In this document: positions 12,084 through 13,443 of the stretch, piece by piece
Position numbering within the stretch: the first letter of the stretch is position 1
Layout of the letters: every line of letters starts with the position of its first letter
NCBI GenBank assembly: GCA_009885605.1
Contig: VFKK01000288.1
Location: forward strand, 1 to 13,443
Direction of reading: 5' to 3'
Length of the DNA: 13,443 nucleotides
Source: Cyclobacteriaceae bacterium
Lineage (GTDB): Bacteria > Bacteroidota > Bacteroidia > Cytophagales > Cyclobacteriaceae
The notes under the pieces: generated by a model
What the model was told of the DNA's origin: nothing
The model's database searches: none
The model's input: only the letters and a program-made list of their open reading frames with translations
Position numbers and translations under genes: made by a program

Positions 12084-13443
12084 ATGAGCAATTTTACAAG
12101 TAAAATTTTGGGGACAGTATTTACTCTTTTACTTCTGGTTTCCCTCGGAACAGGAAAAGTATTTGCCCAAACGACAATTTCGGGAACGGTAATAGACGCC
12201 GATTCGAAAGAGACTTTGGTGGGAGTAAATATTATTGTCAAAGGAAAAGTAATCGGAACTATCTCCGACCTATCCGGAAAGTTTAACCTGAATGTTAATC
12301 AGGAGCCTCCATTCACTTTGGTATTTTCCATGGTGGGTTTTACCACTCAGGAAGTTGACATTACCGGAGGAGTCAGCAATCTGCAGATTTCACTTGCAGA
12401 ATCAACAATTATGGGACAAGAGATTGTGATTTCAGCTTCACGAGTTGAAGAGAGCCTCATGCAATCTCCGGTATCCATCGAGAAAATGGATATCATCGCA
12501 ATTAGGGAAGCACCTCAGGCGAGTTTCTACGATGCTTTGAACAATATGAAAGGAGTGGAAATGAGCACTCAATCCCTCACTTTCAAATCATTTAATACCC
12601 GCGGTTTCAACGCCAACGGTAACGTTCGAACCGTACAAATGATTGATGGAATGGATAATCAGGCTCCTGGCTTGAATTTCTCAGTTGGAAACATAGTCGG
12701 TATTTCAGAACTCGACCTTGAAAGTGTTGAACTTCTTCCCGGAGCATCTTCCGCTCTCTACGGACCAAATGCTATCAACGGTATTTTGCTGATGAATTCC
12801 AAAAATCCTTTCCAGTATCAGGGTCTTTCTGCAAGTGTGAAGACAGGGATAATGGATGAGTCTAATAGAACAAATCCATCTACCGGTTTCTACGATTTCA
12901 GTGCCCGATACGCAAAAGCTTTTAGTGATAAAGTAGCTTTTAAAGTCAATGTTCAGTATTTGAAAGCAGATGACTGGCAGGCAAATGATTTCAGAGATCA
13001 ATCTCTTTTGAACGGATCGACAATAGAATCCGGAAATGCCACAAATAATGCTGCCTATAATGGCGTCAATATTTACGGGGATGAAACTGCTGTGGATCTT
13101 AATCAGTTAGTCCCTTCCCTACCCATTGGAACATTCGTTTCACGAACAGGTTATAGAGAAAGTGATCTTGCTGATTACGGTACTAAATCTTTGAAATTAA
13201 ATGCTGCGTTGCATTGGAGATTAAATGACCGTGTTGAGGCAATACTTCAGGGTAATTATGGTTTCGGTACCACGGTTTATACCGGTGCGGACAGATACTC
13301 TATAGCCAACTTCAAGTTGGGTCAATACAAAGCGGAACTTCGCGGAGCTAATTGGTATATCAGAGCCTATACTACTCAGGAAAGATCCGGAGATGCATTT
13401 GCTGTGGGTATAGCGGCTCAAGGAATTAATGAGGCTTGGAAGC
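12084..13443 (+). CDS. TonB-dependent outer-membrane receptor, 5' part (runs off window)
   Basis: The frame is open from ATG 12084 to the last base: 453 complete codons and no stop. A signal peptide covers about residues 1-28 (hydrophobic core at 12-21, VFAQ near the cleavage site). Residues about 31-105 form a carboxypeptidase-regulatory-like beta domain (ISGTVIDADSKETLVGVNI, then SDLSGKFNL). A TonB-box-like EIVISASR follows at 113-120. The plug domain (about 125-240) contains GVEMSTQSL, FNTRGFN, VQMIDGMDNQAP and VELLPGASSALYGPNAINGILL. After it the outer-membrane beta barrel begins, with alternating aromatic strands. It would import an unknown substrate, energised by TonB-ExbBD. The PGASSALYGPNAINGILLM block is a general plug end; no SusD gene is visible, so a glycan role is not supported. 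The lone plug suggests a siderophore-, vitamin- or peptide-type receptor, but the substrate cannot be told. Confidence 0.93.
   Translation, partial: MSNFTSKILGTVFTLLLLVSLGTGKVFAQTTISGTVIDADSKETLVGVNIIVKGKVIGTISDLSGKFNLNVNQEPPFTLVFSMVGFTTQEVDITGGVSNLQISLAESTIMGQEIVISASRVEESLMQSPVSIEKMDIIAIREAPQASFYDALNNMKGVEMSTQSLTFKSFNTRGFNANGNVRTVQMIDGMDNQAPGLNFSVGNIVGISELDLESVELLPGASSALYGPNAINGILLMNSKNPFQYQGLSASVKTGIMDESNRTNPSTGFYDFSARYAKAFSDKVAFKVNVQYLKADDWQANDFRDQSLLNGSTIESGNATNNAAYNGVNIYGDETAVDLNQLVPSLPIGTFVSRTGYRESDLADYGTKSLKLNAALHWRLNDRVEAILQGNYGFGTTVYTGADRYSIANFKLGQYKAELRGANWYIRAYTTQERSGDAFAVGIAAQGINEAWK

Noticed and set aside
1..13443. Defence system, prophage, CRISPR array or transposon
   Set aside because: All long frames fall into housekeeping or envelope families; there are no regularly spaced repeats, transposase motifs, terminal inverted repeats or abrupt composition change.

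Overview
The window looks like ordinary chromosome from a member of the Bacteroidota, most likely a gliding Cytophagales lineage such as Cyclobacteriaceae/Algoriphagus (inference). The signs are a GldC gliding protein, a DUF3098 membrane protein behind ftsX, a TonB-dependent receptor with an N-terminal carboxypeptidase-like regulatory domain, matches to the Bacteroidota promoter pattern (TTG, about 20 nt, TAnnTTTG), and no clear Shine-Dalgarno sequences. Base composition appears even across the window, and I saw no insertion sequence, phage gene, CRISPR array, tRNA or rRNA.

Layout. (1) 1-885: the 3' two thirds of argH (argininosuccinate lyase), cut by the window edge. (2) 987-3166: a SulP-family anion transporter overlapping a beta-carbonic anhydrase by four bases, a likely bicarbonate uptake/interconversion pair, closed by a good terminator. 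(3) 3186-5939: a methionine unit made of a SAM-I riboswitch (about 3264-3376), a leader of about 175 nt, metY (O-acetylhomoserine sulfhydrylase) and metX (homoserine O-acetyltransferase). It ends in a perfect 12-bp bidirectional terminator shared with the convergent gene. (4) 5934-7106: a minus-strand secreted DUF2147 protein and, divergent from it, a PdeM-like metallophosphoesterase. (5) 7114-11363: a tightly packed plus-strand run behind a textbook Bacteroidota promoter: ftsX, DUF3098, truB, ribF and the two subunits of a 3-oxoacid CoA-transferase. (6) 11422-11809: gldC with its own strong terminator. (7) 11810-13443: a 270-nt regulatory region followed by the first 453 codons of a TonB-dependent outer-membrane receptor that runs off the window.

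How the parts work together. MetX activates homoserine and MetY installs sulfur on the product to give homocysteine, and the S-box RNA upstream lets SAM, the pathway end product, shut both off. SulP and carbonic anhydrase would import and interconvert bicarbonate/CO2. The ftsX-to-scoB run mixes division, tRNA modification, flavin cofactor synthesis and CoA transfer, and probably reflects co-transcription rather than one pathway.

I found no new multi-gene defence or metabolic system here. The most interesting signals are regulatory: the architecture of the metYX leader, the two convergent stop codons that pair with each other inside one terminator, a 7-nt tandem repeat inside a hairpin between the CoA-transferase genes, symmetrical elements ahead of the receptor gene, and the absence of uppP from a cluster where it is often found.
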